A stretch of DNA of 64,000 nucleotides from Palaemon carinicauda (taxonomy: Eukaryota > Arthropoda > Malacostraca > Decapoda > Palaemonidae): contig NC_090728.1 in assembly GCF_036898095.1 (NCBI RefSeq), positions 88,883,514 to 88,947,513 on the forward strand. The letters run 5' to 3'. Position 1 is the stretch's first letter. Every line of letters starts with the position of its first letter. Shown piece by piece: positions 1-12,333 of this stretch. The notes below the pieces were generated by a model. The model did not search any database and was not told the origin of the DNA. It saw only the letters and a list, made by a program, of their open reading frames with translations. The translations under genes and the position numbers were made by a program.

Positions 1-2435
1 TCAGCAATGGAGTGAAAGGAAGGAGAGTTGGTGAAGGTGGTATCCAAAGTTCTGCCCCATGGAATTGCCACCTAGTCCGCTGACTTAACAAGCATTCCCT
101 TAACAAGCCACCCCTAACAAGGGCTTCGCCTACCTCGCCCTCGTTTGCCTTGAGACCTTTAGTCGGTTGATTTCTTAAACTGAGAAAATTTTAATTTGTC
201 TGCCTGTGGGGTAAGTTTATACATTTAGTATGCTTTGTTCAAGGTTGTCTGAAGGTAGGGCTCTCCTGAAAAAGGAGCCCTGACATGCCTTTACCCACTT
301 TGCCACTACACTTTTGTACCTCAGAATCCACCAGATTCCGAGATACTATACTACAAAATATGAGAGTATATCATACAAGTGGTCTAACCAAGAGGAAGCC
401 TGCTAAACTGACATTGCTGCTGCCTCCATATTCACAGCCTTCGAGGAAGAGAAAACCGACGGTTGTTATGCGAGCCTTTATGCTGACATCCAAGCGTTAA
501 GGAGGCTACCTCATCAAGAGCCAAAGAGTCGGCGACATAGTCTTGATGGACTCACGGGAGACAGGTCTTATTCTCTTGGAGGAGGTCTTTCTTCTCTCTG
601 ATTTTCTTGCACTTGGAAAAAGGAAAGGTAAGGGGACACAATGTTTTGATAGAGGGGGTTCCATCCTACCTAAGGACTCTGGGTCGGACCATGATCGTGA
701 TCATGGCTTTCGGGTCAAATTTGACCCTCTCCAATAAACAATCTCTATAGGAGAGAGCATATATTCACCCAAAAACTTCAGGAGCAGCAGTCTAGGATCT
801 ATAGGATGTGCATCACCTTGCTTGATGATCAGAGGAGTAATGCATTCCCATGGACGTTTCACAACCTCAAGTGTGCCATTCTTCTATGGTTCTAAATAGA
901 AACGACGAGCAACCCCTTGGAAAAGGGGGAAAAGTTACAGGATGGTCATCCGACGCAGCTGTTTGCTCTTGTTCTTTTCTCTCACAGACATTTAATGGGT
1001 GTGTCTTCTTGTGGTGGAAGATGAATATAGAGTACATGTAATTGGAGGGTGCAGACAACCCTTGGAGCGTGCTCGGGGCCGAGGGTCGTGTTCCTATGGC
1101 AGAGGGTTCCTCGCTTGTGCGCTGGTATGTTTTCTGATCCTGTAGGCTGCTCAATCACAGGTGGAGCCATACTCTTCAAAGATTCCCGCTCTCTGCGATG
1201 GCTCACATCCACTGAAAGGCTTGCTTGTAAATGGTGCTGTTTAACCTTACAAACCACAGGGAGGTTTGTAATAAGATTTCTCTGAGAGATACAGGAGTGC
1301 TCTTTGCTGGTTTAGAAGCCCAACCAGTACACTCAGCTAGGCTATAATCCGAAAAAACTGTTTACATCACGCCAAAAGGAGTAGGCATTGAACTTGGACA
1401 CAAAGTCTTTAGTCAAAGGAGTCAATGATCAAGGGAGATAAAGAGGGCAATGATGCGGCATGGCGCTTCTCATCTCGAACTCGTTGAGCTTCAGCCGGAA
1501 CAAGCTCAATGGCCACCATTTTCAAACTGGGAACTGGGGTTCAGCCTTTAAGGGAGGTCTCCCTGTTTCTCTAGGAGAAGCTGGGAGATCAACCGTATTG
1601 GGAGATAGCCCTTTGGTCTGCCCTCCGAAGAAGGGCTCGAGCAAAGAGATTTGGTAGTAAAAAGTCGGGATCACCAACTTTTCGACCTCGAGGATGAACC
1701 CAAGGGAGAATGATCACACTTGGAACTCTTCTTTTTCTCCCCTGGGCATGCTTGCACGCTGGAGACATACTAACATTACGCCTGTCTCTTCCTAAGATTG
1801 TGCATGTTCATTAATAAACGAAGTTCATCAATAAATGATGATATGAGTCCAAGAAATGCACTCTCGAAGGCAAAGTTCTCTCAAACGCTTGTAATATCGA
1901 AGTACACTATATGTCTCCCTCAAAGAAAAAACACATTCTTCCTAAAAGTGTGTTTTTTTTTTTGCTCTCGTAGGGAAGACTGCCATAAACCGTCCTAGTG
2001 AACTAACGTACACTACGAAAAGCTGGCACTCAGGATAGGACGAGCAGGCATAACTGATCAAGTATTAAGTGTGTGAGAAGAGTAATCTCGTCCTAGCAAT
2101 TTATTTTCACTTTGAGGACTTAAGTTGTCATCGATGCTGGTATGAAGTGTTCTAGAATTAAAGACAAGTTTATCTTTTACCAAGTTGAATTACACTCGTA
2201 TTGAAATGAGACAATATATGTGAAATCATCAGGCCAGCTGGAGAACATCGAGAACACGTATGTGTAGCTCAAGGGATAGAATTAGAACGGAAAATAAGAG
2301 CGCAGTCAGACCCGGCCACCAGTGAATACTGGGTGCTGGTTGTTAGAACCTTCTTTGGCCGTTACCAGCTGTCGCCAGAATTTACCCCTACTAAAGGACA
2401 AAGGTTTGTACTCGCATAGAAACAAAATCCAATTA
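1..2435 (-). mobile_element. Unclassified repeat-like region ending in a DIRS-type terminal repeat
   Basis: No protein family is recognisable in the short open frames here. The stretch at about 2385-2415 (cctactaaaggacaaaggtt) closely matches the reverse complement of sequence beside the left terminal repeat of the DIRS element at 26247-34890 (about 26550-26585). The simplest reading is the 5' arm of another minus-strand DIRS copy whose body lies before position 1. The assignment rests only on that short match; the rest is simply unrecognised. Confidence 0.3.
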
Positions 2436-3042
2436 CTCTTGAAATAATTTACCATCTAAATACCTTGTTGATATCTCTCCCAGAATTACATCCAACTATA
2501 TAAAAAGTGAAGCAGGTAACTGGTAAGTACAGTTGGACACAGGAATTCCTGGTACACCTTGCTTTGAAGTACACCAGGTCACACCCTTGCTGTACAGCAA
2601 ATTCTTATGTTTGGCCCAACCCACCACCTCTGCCATCTCTCCCTATACTATCTGTTTGGTAACGTGCTGCAAAGTAAGGGTGTGAAAAGGTTCAGTTCTT
2701 CAGAGCAAGGTGTCCCAGGGACTTCTGTGTTCAGCTGTACCTAAGGCTTCCTGTAGTGGGCGTGCTGAGTTCATGCAAATTCTTTGTTTATCAAACAAAC
2801 AAAAGGCATTGTCTGGGGTCATCAGACCTCAAATTAATAGCATTGTAAACAATATTTCATTGTAAAAACTATAAAATTTAAAATACTATACTGTAATCTA
2901 AAAACAAATTAATAAGAGAAAATGAAATAGAAAAGTGAGCATTGTATTAGGTAAAAAAAAGGACATAATACATCACACTTTATACTTATTTATATGTACT
3001 GCATGACCGTTGAAGAAAATATTGATGAAAGCATAAGTGTAC
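2436..3042. other. Intron sequence, nothing recognised
   Basis: AT-rich sequence just downstream (in gene direction) of the SPRYD3-like exon that ends at 3043. I looked for the next SPRY2 exon on the minus strand between 1 and 3042 and saw none, so that exon probably lies outside the window. Confidence 0.5.
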
Positions 3043-3192
3043 CTTTCTAGTAAGCCCGATTGTTATATATCCTGATCTTCCTGGATCTACTATTTCCATT
3101 TCAAAATAGTGTGAAGTTGTATTTAGTGGCACTCGAGCTTGAGCTAATCCTACATCAACGAGAGACTTTCCTCTTCCACAATATTCCAACAT
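3043..3192 (-). CDS. SPRYD3: SPRYD3-like gene, exon d (start of second SPRY domain)
   Basis: A 150-base, 50-codon exon. The acceptor is ctctctttttgtcag, a strong polypyrimidine tract, and the donor begins gtacac after AGAAAG. Residues include LVDVGLAQARVPLN and HYFEMEIVDPG, the hallmark opening strands of the second SPRY domain of SPRYD3. It begins in phase 0 exactly where the exon at 24128-24314 ends (..RLNGQ then MLEYCGRGKS), matching the order in vertebrate SPRYD3 as I remember it. SPRYD3 is a conserved protein with two SPRY domains and no catalytic activity that I know of; SPRY folds usually bind protein partners. The exon is intact. The remaining half of SPRY2 is not in the window. The initial ATG is an internal methionine, not the start of the protein. 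Confidence 0.88.
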
Positions 3193-3444
3193 CTGACAAA
3201 AAGAGAGAATATTGTACCGTGCTGTTAGGAAAGGTTGACATTAATATAAAATTTGATTAGTCATGTTAAATCATTAATTAGTTCATAGATTCACAACTCA
3301 ACACATATTAACCCCACCCCCCCAAAAAAATTGACACTAAAATCTGTTAGCAACTATATATTATGGCTAATACAGTACATGAAGTTGTTTAATTGTTAAA
3401 ATTTTGCACTTTCTATTAAATCTATAAATCTCAATTGTAAAATA

Positions 3445-3620
3445 CAGTCAGGCCTCCTTTGCGATAATTAGGTTACAGACACTTACGTGAAAAGGGAATT
3501 TTCGTGAATAAATGCTGCACTAGGGTGGGCTAGCTCCTAACCCAAAGTCACTGCCCCTTGTCATGAGCGGGTGCCCAAGCTGATAATTAACGCAGTAAAT
3601 ACTGCCTAATACTGTTTTTA
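3445..3620 (+). repeat. Tigger/pogo-type element end
   Basis: Starts TA then CAGTCAGGCCTCC, followed by a GCGATAA...GTGAAAAGGG pattern typical of Tigger-group terminal sequences (CAGTNNNNCCTC plus gcg-rich stem). No clear partner end was found; a candidate related tract is at 5995-6050. No transposase is visible. Confidence 0.45.
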
Positions 3621-3859
3621 TTTGATTTCTACAGCAGTTTATAATCATATGTACAGTGTACAGTACATTTTCACACATGTACACAACGTACTAGACACAG
3701 CAAGGTTACAGTATTGTGCTAGGTAAAGTTTACCGAGTCATCATCATCCCATTACTGTTCTGTATAGCAAAAAATCTTCCTATCCAGTAATACTGTACTG
3801 TAACCTAATACTCAATGATACTGTAGTGTATATTACTGTAACATATGTACAGTAATATT

Positions 3860-4287
3860 GGTGCCGTTATAGTATGTGGCCTACCTTTCGAGTGTGGCCT
3901 ACGGAATTTTGTCTCTGATATAGTATGTGGCCTACATACTGTTATTACGAATATTGATCATGTAAGTACACATGGATTTCAGTATTTAACTATGTAGTTA
4001 ATGTTAATGTTGTGTAAGGGGGGGGGGGGGGGGGGGGGGGGGGGGGGCGCAGCCCCCCCGGGTAAGGACACGGCTTTTAGCATAGGTTAGGTGGGTTTTT
4101 TAAGTTAGCTTCTCCCGTCGTACTCGTAGGTAAGGACACGGCTTTTAGCATAGGTTAGGTGGGTTTTTTAAGTTAGCTTCTCTAAGGTAGGACACATTCA
4201 AACCGGCTTAGGTAGGACACATTCAAACCGGGTAGGCCACATACTATAACAGATCCAAAAAGGTAGGCCACATACTATAACGGCACC
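3860..4287. mobile_element. 428-bp MITE with 29-bp perfect terminal inverted repeats and 8-bp TSD
   Basis: The termini GGTGCCGTTATAGTATGTGG are part of a 29-base perfect inverted repeat (3860-3888 and 4259-4287). It is flanked by the direct repeat GTAATATT (3852-3859 and 4288-4295). An 8-bp duplication is typical of hAT (also P-type) transposition. The inside has no coding potential but is built of repeats: the GTTATAGTATGTGGCCTAC motif recurs near each end, a 54-60 base unit is duplicated (about 4062-4123 and 4131-4186), a 20-base ggacacattcaaaccgg unit occurs twice, and a 30-base G run sits at 4018-4047. No transposase is present, so it is non-autonomous. Confidence 0.85.
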
Positions 4288-4568
4288 GTAATATTTCTAC
4301 AGTACAACTTGACTGTACTTACAGTAAGTGTTTGGTGTTTTCGTTCAAACCACACGTAGCCTACTCCGCTATGTGTTTCCTTGAAGCATAACGCAACTTC
4401 TTGTGTGTTCTCTTGTGCAGTAGGTTACTGTATATCTACTGTATACTTTCTTGAGCAGAAATACAGCTTATTTTATAAACTAAAACCTTAAATATCTCAA
4501 TAATAATTGTTGCTTTTAATTAACAAACAAAAACAGTGCATTAGATTACTTTTCAAGAGAGAGGAGTG

Positions 4569-4574
4569 TGTCTC

Positions 4575-4615
<41 letters not shown>

Positions 4616-4616
4616 G

Positions 4617-4671
<55 letters not shown>
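4569..4671. repeat. (CT)n microsatellite
   Basis: About 100 bases of CT repeat with a few interruptions. Long apparent open frames across it on both strands are repeat artefacts. Confidence 0.97.
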
Positions 4672-4674
<3 letters not shown>

Positions 4675-4723
4675 ATAAATGATAAAGATAGCGGCGAGTT
4701 ATATCCCCCACTTACAAAAAACT

Positions 4724-4833
<110 letters not shown>

Positions 4834-4904
4834 CTGTATTAGTAAATATGAAATATTCTTCAGTAGCATGCCTTAACAATAAGGTTTATTTGATTAAAAA
4901 AAAT

Positions 4905-5055
4905 TGAGGTTGACAATGGACATGCAGGGATGATCAGCCGACTTGAATGTAAACAATACATAAGATTATATTTCGCCAAGTTTTCAATTACAAATACGAT
5001 ACTAAAATGTGAATATCTCATGCATTATTATTGATACAGTTAAGTGAAACACGAA
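4905..5055 (+). repeat. First copy of a diverged direct repeat (second copy 5595-5745)
   Basis: Both copies share, in order, ggttgacaa-gga, gcaggg-tgatcagc, atgtaaacaat, acaaatacgat/ataaatacgat, tgcattattattg and atacag. They are about 690 bases apart in the same orientation, diverged by small indels. The family is not identified; the gcaggg and atgtaaacaat content resembles internal parts of non-autonomous Tigger-type elements. Confidence 0.6.
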
Positions 5056-5594
5056 GGAGAACGGGGAGAGAGAATGACGAAATAATATGACAAAGGGAGC
5101 AAAAGACACGAGACAGAGGGAGGCAGTAGCCAATCCGCGGACTATGACAGAGTTCCTTCTTCTTGCACATCCCCTCCACCAAATCTACCCTAATTCAAAT
5201 AAATTAGCGAAATTAAGGAATTTGGGAAATGCAAGAAGGAGGAATGAAAATAGGAATGGGAATAGGTGGAATGAGGGATAAGAAAGGGGTTTAGAAAGAT
5301 TAATAAGATAAATATGAAGGATGAATGCTAGAAAAAAGATGAATGAAATTGCGAAATATAGAGAGAATCAAGAGTTGGTAAAATACATTGTAGATGTACG
5401 TGTGGGAGAGCAAGTGTAAATGTACGAAAGGGATTTGGGAAGGAATTGGGAAAAGGATTAAGGATATAATAATAAGTGACGGACAATAATAATGTGAAAG
5501 AGATATCATACTAATATGCATGATAGGTTATATCAGTGAGCTAATTCTGTGAAATTGAAGGGTCATATCAGTGGAATAATATCATAAAAAGTCA

Positions 5595-5745
5595 ATATAG
5601 GTTGACAACGGACTACGCAGGGTTGATCAGCTGATTAAAATGTAAACAATGCATGAGATTATAATATGCTATGCTTTTAAATATAAATACGATATTAATT
5701 GTGATATTACATGCATTATTATTGGATACAGTGAAGTTAAACACC
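5595..5745 (+). repeat. Second copy of the 4905-5055 direct repeat
   Basis: See the first copy. The second copy is followed by a gcg-containing tract at about 5995-6050 (accgcgaag...cacgattaacgaggg) that resembles a Tigger-type end, so the pair may be internal to one or two old non-autonomous elements. Confidence 0.55.
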
Positions 5746-6744
5746 AGTTTAATCAAAATCAGCTTTATTTCAAATATAGCTGTACAGTAATCTTTTACCA
5801 CAGTAAATGGATATACGCTGTACAGAGAGAGCTAGGACAAGCTGGGTGTAGAGATAGGTAGTGGCGCCCAGTGCGATCTTCAAGAGAATTTCTATTTAAT
5901 AGGAATTACATTGTTCTTGGCCATCCCAATGTTGTTGCCAACTATTAAAAATCAAATTCTTAATGTCGGGTAAACAATCATCACAAAGATTTTTTTTCCC
6001 CTTGGCCACAAAAAACCGAAACCGCGAAGCAAGAACCACGATTAACGAGGGCCAAATGTTTAAAAATGTGGACCAAAAATTACCATGTATTTTTCCTATC
6101 ATTTCATAAAAAATGACAAATTGGAATATATTGCATGGTGATAGGAAATATGTTAAAGCAAATAATGTGAAAACTCGTCAGGATTGTAATTGTATATTTC
6201 TTATCATTTCTAATGAAATGAAGCCCCCCCCCTAGTTGTAAAAATGGGAATAAAAGGACAGATCAGGCAATATGTAGCAAGAAAGTAAAATGATGATAAG
6301 GAGGGACTTAAGCCCAATATCAATTTTGAAACAAGGTAAAATGCGAGGGGACTGGGAACCCAATATAATGTTAAGAACATAAATGAAATTTTAACCTTGA
6401 TCTCAAATGAAACTTAATCTTAATAAAGTATAAGTAACTCTCATACACAAACTAAAATTCATGAGGGTAAGGATGCAGTAATTCTTTCGCTCATTAGCCT
6501 TCATAATATTACCCATCATTAGGATCCATACAATTACCCATCATTCAGAAGATAGAAATTACCCAGATATAAAGTAAACTGGCCAGAGTGCTTAGAGTTG
6601 AGAAATTTTGATCTGAGCAGTTGGCATGCACAGGTTCTGGATTGGGCATTCTAAATTATAACAATGGCATAAGAGGTGTGCATCTTATAATTTTTTCTAA
6701 TATTCTCATCAACTAATTTAACTATATTGTCTCTGTCAGTCTGT

Positions 6745-6746
<2 letters not shown>

Positions 6747-6831
<85 letters not shown>
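6747..6831. repeat. (GA)n microsatellite
   Basis: Uninterrupted GA array of about 85 bases. Confidence 0.97.
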
Positions 6832-6833
<2 letters not shown>

Positions 6834-7075
6834 TTACAAGGATTTTGGATGTCTCAAACCTTTTATTCTATCTGCGGAGACTCCATTTTCTTTCTGGTAG
6901 AGTGCTTTAGTATAAGCCTTTAGAGAGTTCTTATGATCTTGTCTAACTGGTTCTTGAACTCGTTTACCGTGTTACTGTTTACTACGTCCGCTGGAAGTCA
7001 ATTCCAAGTATTTAGTATTTTGTATGTAAAGAAATTGTTACATTGAGTGGTGTTGTATCTTTTCAATTCTAGTTT

Positions 7076-7079
<4 letters not shown>

Positions 7080-7160
<81 letters not shown>
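7080..7160. repeat. (GA)n microsatellite
   Basis: Uninterrupted GA array of about 80 bases. Confidence 0.97.
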
Positions 7161-7164
<4 letters not shown>

Positions 7165-7783
7165 TTATCATTGGTTTAATATGCATATCATTTCGAGTAT
7201 TGTTTGCGTTTACTATTGATTTTTTTTTCTATTGATCACAGCACTTACGGTATTTTGAGGCTAAAATGACCTCCTAGGGTATTTAATGTAAATTACTAAA
7301 GTATTGTAGTGTGCAGCAAGCGCAGATCCAGTAAGTTCAATAAGGGGGGGTCAGAAAACCTAATCAAAGCAGCTAAGGGTCTGGAGGGTGCTGTAAGCCC
7401 CCTTGAAGCCGATGCAATTTTAAGCTATTTTAGAGTGATTTTTCATGTATCTAAAATCCTTTTCTCCTCATAATTGCATTTAGAAGATGAATACACATTA
7501 TGCAATAACAGCATCCCGATAATATATGTAAAACATTTCAGCAGTAATCTCCACAATTACTTTTAATACTTGACTATACATTCCTGGGGAAACCTTATCA
7601 ACTGATTACCTCTTGAGTTATACTGTATCTATAATTATTGGAGCGCCTGCACCCTTCCGTTCAACTACCAACTAACAGCAATTCTTGACTCATCAAATTG
7701 TAGTTAGTCCCTTCCTTTTTTCCAACTTGATTCATATCAGAAACATAATCTCTTCATTTCCAGCTCATACATATTTTTACTAC

Positions 7784-7791
<8 letters not shown>

Positions 7792-7857
<66 letters not shown>
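7792..7857. repeat. (GA)n microsatellite
   Basis: Uninterrupted GA array of about 65 bases. Confidence 0.97.
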
Positions 7858-7860
<3 letters not shown>

Positions 7861-8424
7861 TGATTTTAATCTTCCACATCTCTTTTACTACATCATTCTT
7901 GTAGCAACTATTGAATGGAAGATGTTGATTATTGTTTTAGTTTTATCAAGTTTCAAGGTTTTCGTAAATCCCACGCTTTATATCATGAATACTTTTTAAT
8001 TTCTTCATATTAGACATTTCTCTAGAGAAATGGCTGGTTTCTATTTCCTTAAAGATTTTTTTTTTATTCTATCTAGAGTACTATTATTTTATAGAAACAA
8101 TTCACATTGCCAATTAAAACCTCAGCTTTGTTTGCAACATATATTTAGAACCAGTAAACTTATTGAACAATTATAGAATTATGGAGTTTTCATGCCATGT
8201 ACATTTGTTAATCATGTCACATTTCCATATTACAAATGATATTGGGTAGCAACCAAATTACATTGTAATCCCATCTAACTTTCCAATTTCAATAAATACT
8301 AGTTTTGCCTCAAATACAAAACAGAAAAAGCTAACCGATAAAACAGCCACATCAGACTTTTCTAGTTTTCTGAGAATTGATCTTACTCTCTCGAAAAACC
8401 TTCCGTTATTTATGTGGATGATTC

Positions 8425-10270
8425 GCTCTTAGGTGGATGGAAGTACTAGATCTGGCATGGACATTGACCTAGTTTTATAGTATATGGCCTTGGTCTAGGA
8501 AAAACTTTGACACCTTGCTGAAATATACAAAATGAGTATAGTCGTGGCCTGTGCAACGTAGTAAAATAGAGGCTTTTGTTTGTATGAACATCTGTGAGTT
8601 TATATAGGAAAACAACAAGATGTATCCCATTGCTCCTTTGCAGTAAGCAATAGGGATGTACACAGTATAACAATTTATAACTTATACTAGGCAACACAAG
8701 GGAAGTGATAATTACCTGCAGAGATTGAAGCCAGCTTGCAGAGGGACCCATGATGCTGTACCCCAAGGGAGGGGAAGATGAAGAAAGGAAAGCAAGGCAT
8801 TCTTCTCATTCATCCCAGTCTTGACCCAGGTAACCAATGCCCTCAACCAATTGCTACTTGTCCATCAAGGAGCTTCAGGTATCTTAAACCACTTGTTGAG
8901 CAGCCAACACAGGACCGATAGTCAAAGTATCGAGTTTCCTGTGGGTTACGTCTTCAAGGTAATGGGCTGTGAAGGTGATTTGTCTTTTCCACACGCCTAC
9001 TTGGAGAACCTGCAACATGGAGAAGTTGCGTTTAAACGCCAGGGAAGTACTGGTTCGACTGATGTCATGGGCTCTAGGTCGAAGAGCCTGAGGGGGATCA
9101 GGAGCCAAGGCTCTTTTGATCACTTGGCAAATCCACAAGGAAACTGTGTTCTTGGTGATCCTCCTCGTTACTCTCTCTGAGCTAACAAAGAGAGATGTTA
9201 GTCTGGGCCGCGTTGCTGCAGTGCGTTTAAGATAGTATCGCAAACTCCTCACTGGGCAAAGCAACAACTGATCTGGGTCGTTGGCTACAGAACGAAGACT
9301 GGCAATCTGAAAGGGTCCGAATCTATGGTCCAGTACCCCCGGGATTTTGAGTCTTGGCAATAAACTCAGGGACAAAACTGAGCATCACTTCCCCCCATCC
9401 CCTTGAATGGGCGATGTCATACGAGAGGCCATGAAGTTCACCGACTCTCTTTGCTGAGGCTAAAGCGAGCAGGAACGCCGTCTTCAAAGTGAGATCTCGG
9501 TCAGTTGCATGGTCTAATGGTTCGTGGGGAGGTCCTTTTAAGGATCTCAAAAAGCGAACCACGTTCCAAGGAGGAGGCCTGATCTCTGATGGGAGCAAGT
9601 GATCTCATAACTCCGTATGAGTAAAGAAGGCTCAAACGAGTAGGAAATGTCAACTCCTTTCAGCTTGATGGCAAGGCTTAAGGCTGAGCGATAGCCTTTC
9701 ACAGCCGATACTGAAAGTAGCTTTTCCTCCCGAAGGTATACAAGAAACTGTTATTACTGGAATAGTAGCACCAAGTGGAGAGATATTCCTTCCATGACAC
9801 CAACCACAGAAAGACTCTCCATTTTGCCTAGTAGACCAAGGCTGAGGACCTACGTATGTGTCCAGACATTCATTCAGCAACTTGTGAAAAGCCTTTCTGA
9901 GAGAGGAGACACTGGATAATCTCCATGCGTGCAGTCAAAGCAACTGCACGGTCTTTTGGAAGACATTTGCGTGTGGCTGTTTCAGTAGATCTTGTCATAG
10001 AGAGAGTTCTCTTGGTTGATCTACTAGAAGTTGCAGGAGGACTGGAAACCACTCTGCATGATGCCATAGTGGAGCAACAAGGGTCATCATTAGATCTTTG
10101 GATGCTCTTGTCTTGTTGAGCAGTCTTCTCATCAGACAAAACAGGGGAAAGGCGTACACGTCGGTGTTGTCCCACCATTGTTGAAATGTATCTTGCAATA
10201 GAGCCTGAGGGTCCGGGACTGAAGAACAGTACAGTGGAGGGTTGATGTTCTGAGATGTTGCGAACAGGTC
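8425..10270 (-). mobile_element. DIRS-type retrotransposon A, 3' part
   Basis: The 3' portion of a minus-strand DIRS element: linker, tyrosine recombinase and 3' non-coding sequence. It is collinear and highly similar with the DIRS copy at 54419-56660 across 8690-9900. Its 5' continuation (RT, RNase H and gag-like) is at 20252-23100; the two parts are separated by a Tigger insertion at a TA site. The left terminal repeat seen in other copies is missing, so the 8425 limit is approximate. Confidence 0.8.
8884..10256 (-). pseudogene. DIRS tyrosine recombinase plus preceding linker, broken
   Basis: Reading from 10256 down, the sequence runs DLFATSQN, then LPDP-like VPDPQ, DVYAFPLFCLMRRLLNK, TLVAPLWHHAEWFPVLLQLL (the conserved segment between RNase H and recombinase in DIRS elements), then recombinase: AKRVGELHGLSYDIAHSRGWG (first catalytic Arg), FVPEFIAKTQNPGG, LLCPVRSLRYYLKRTAA, PRAHDIS, GVWKRQITFTAHYLEDVTH (candidate nucleophile Tyr). 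The frame changes several times (about 9870, 9600-9650 and 9325-9375). The second catalytic Arg of HxxR is Ser here (HDIS; the copy at 55265-55819 has HDVR). It would catalyse integration of the circular cDNA in an active element; this copy looks dead. Confidence 0.85.
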
Positions 10271-10347
10271 TAACAGTTATTCCTCGCCACTTTGCGGTTC
10301 GACTATCGTGGACTCGGTGCATCACAGGTTTTTTTTTTGTTGTTGTA

Positions 10348-10371
10348 AAAAAAAAAAAAAAAAAAAAAAAG
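10348..10371. repeat. Poly(A) run
   Basis: About 22-24 A residues after a T-rich stretch, inside the Tigger 5' region. Together with the T run it could form a short hairpin. An apparent minus-strand poly-Phe frame is an artefact of this. Confidence 0.9.
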
Positions 10372-10705
10372 CATGCCGTATTGCAGTAAGCAGCCATGTT
10401 TCATCTTGATACGCAAAGGAAACAGCTTCTAGAGGGAGCCAGACAAGGAGAGCAGTTTGCTCTTATATCCACTGGAAGTCAGACAAGGCACGTAATTGGT
10501 TACCGGCGCGAGATCGGCGAATCAAAGCACGAGTGGATGTATCCCGTGAGCTGATTGACTGCGCATCATTGCATCCTTTCCCATGATCTTCCCTTGGTGT
10601 ATCCCGCCATTCCGCCAGTCTCTCGTTCACGCTGTACTGTACTCTTACAAGTGTCTCGCGTTCGCAGTGTTCTGTGATACATTTAACTTTTGCAAAGCCA
10701 TTAAA

Positions 10706-12333
10706 ATGCCTGCTAAGCGCCGTGCCCCTATGAAAGATTCCTCAAGTGAGCCGAAGAGGAAGATGACATTCACTGAAAAGATAAAACTTTTAGATATATG
10801 TTGAAGGAAGGCAGAAGTTATGCCACGGCGGCATGCCATTATAGCGTGAACAAATCTACTATGCGCTATATAAAGAAAGATAAAGTGAACATCCATAGCA
10901 CTGCGACAATAACGTTTAACAAAGAAGCGAAATGTATGGTAACGCCGCGTAATAAGCGTATTGTTAAGATGAAGCTGCATTAGCCTTGTGGATTGCAGAT
11001 TGCAGGAAATAAAAACGTGAGTTTTGATACTAATATGATCAGGACAAAGGCCAAATCTCTGAATAAACCTTGCCCAATGACGACGACTAAGAAGAAGTAG
11101 CTGATGAAGATGATGCTGACGAACCACCACGTACTAACACTACGACGAATGATTCTCTGCCTAGAGGACGAGGCTTTACAGCCAGCAAAGGCTGGTTTGA
11201 TAAGTTTCAAAAGCGAAACGGCCTCAAAAGCGTGCCTTTGTATGGCGAGGCTGCCTCTGCCGACCCCGATGCTGCGTCGTTATGAAGAGCCTGAATTTCC
11301 AAAAATGATCAAGGATGGTCAGTACCTCCCTGAACAAGTTTTCAACATGGATGAGACAGGTCTTTTTTGGAAGAGAATGCCATCACATACATTCCTTTTA
11401 AAGGATAAAATGCACAGACCAGGCTACAAGGCACACAAGGACCGAGTCACACTTATCATGTGCGGTAATGCTGCAAGCTTTATGATGAAGCCAGGCCTTA
11501 TCTATAAGGCAAATAATCCATGGGCCTTGAAAAATAAAAATAAGGCTATGCTCCCTTTCTATTGGATGAATAATGAAAAGGCCTGGATAACTAAAGCCCT
11601 GACAGCTGACTGGTTCATTCACTGCTTTTATCCTGAGGTAAAGCTGTATCTGGCTGAGAACGGCCTCCATTTCGAGGTCCTTCTCTTAATGGACTATGCA
11701 GGAGGCCATGCAATACACCTGCAGTATGATGGAGTGCAGGTCGAGTTTCTGCCCCCTAACACCACAGCGCTTGTACAATCGATGGATCAAGGGGTCATTC
11801 GTGCATTTAAGGCACTCTACACTAGTGCCACGATGGAGGGCCTCATCGCGGCAGTTGACGACGATGACGACAACAATGATGACGAAGAAGGCTTTACCTT
11901 AAAAAAGTACTGGCGTAAATACAACACTGTGTAAAGTTTGACTAACTTGCAGCAAGCATTTCAAGAAATGAAAACAGAAACCATCAGTTCAAGTTGGAAG
12001 AAATTATGGCCTGCTGCTGTTCATGATTTCGCAGGCTTCACTCCTGATGAAATCCATCACTCGACAGTGGAGAAGGCAGTGACGCTGGCCCAAATAATTA
12101 AGGATGAAGGATTTGCTGACATGACGGAAGAAGACGTGAACAGCCTTATCAAGGCCCATTCAGACCCGCTGACAGAGGAAGACCTACTTGAAATGATGAG
12201 GTCAGCCAGTGAAGAAGAGCAAGACAAAGAAATGAATAAGACTGGCCATACTCTGGAGAACCTCCAAGAAATGTGCAACATGGCAAGGGCATTACAAAGC
12301 TTTGCAAAAGAAGTCGATGAGAACATGGTTTAA
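10706..12333 (+). pseudogene. Tigger-type (pogo) DDE transposase, frameshifted
   Basis: Start ATG at 10706 (MPAKRRAPMKD, KR-rich). The N-terminal psq-like helix-turn-helix TFTEKIKLLDIC..KEGRSYATAACHYSVNKSTM is split by a one-base frame change near 10798. A CENP-B-type domain (GWFDKFQKRNGLKSVPLYGE, about 11180-11250) lies in another frame. The DDE domain is in one frame from about 11280: FNMDETGLFWKRMPS (first Asp, near 11350), LLLMDYAGGHA (second Asp, near 11690) and PPNTTALVQSMDQGVIRAFK (third Asp, near 11785). A TAA at 11932-11934 interrupts the same frame, which then runs to 12333 with QQAFQEMKTET and SWKKLWP, the normal C-terminal segment. In an active copy it cuts and pastes the element at TA sites. 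At least three lesions make it inactive. Confidence 0.9.

Noticed and set aside
1..1700. Possible host gene or viral gag in the several 60-95 codon frames
   Set aside because: No motif on either strand and frames change often; left as unclassified repeat-like sequence.
9870..10397. 175-codon minus-strand frame
   Set aside because: Wrong frame over the DIRS linker plus a poly(A) run and the Tigger end; the true linker reading is in another frame (LYAF/TLVAPLW motifs).
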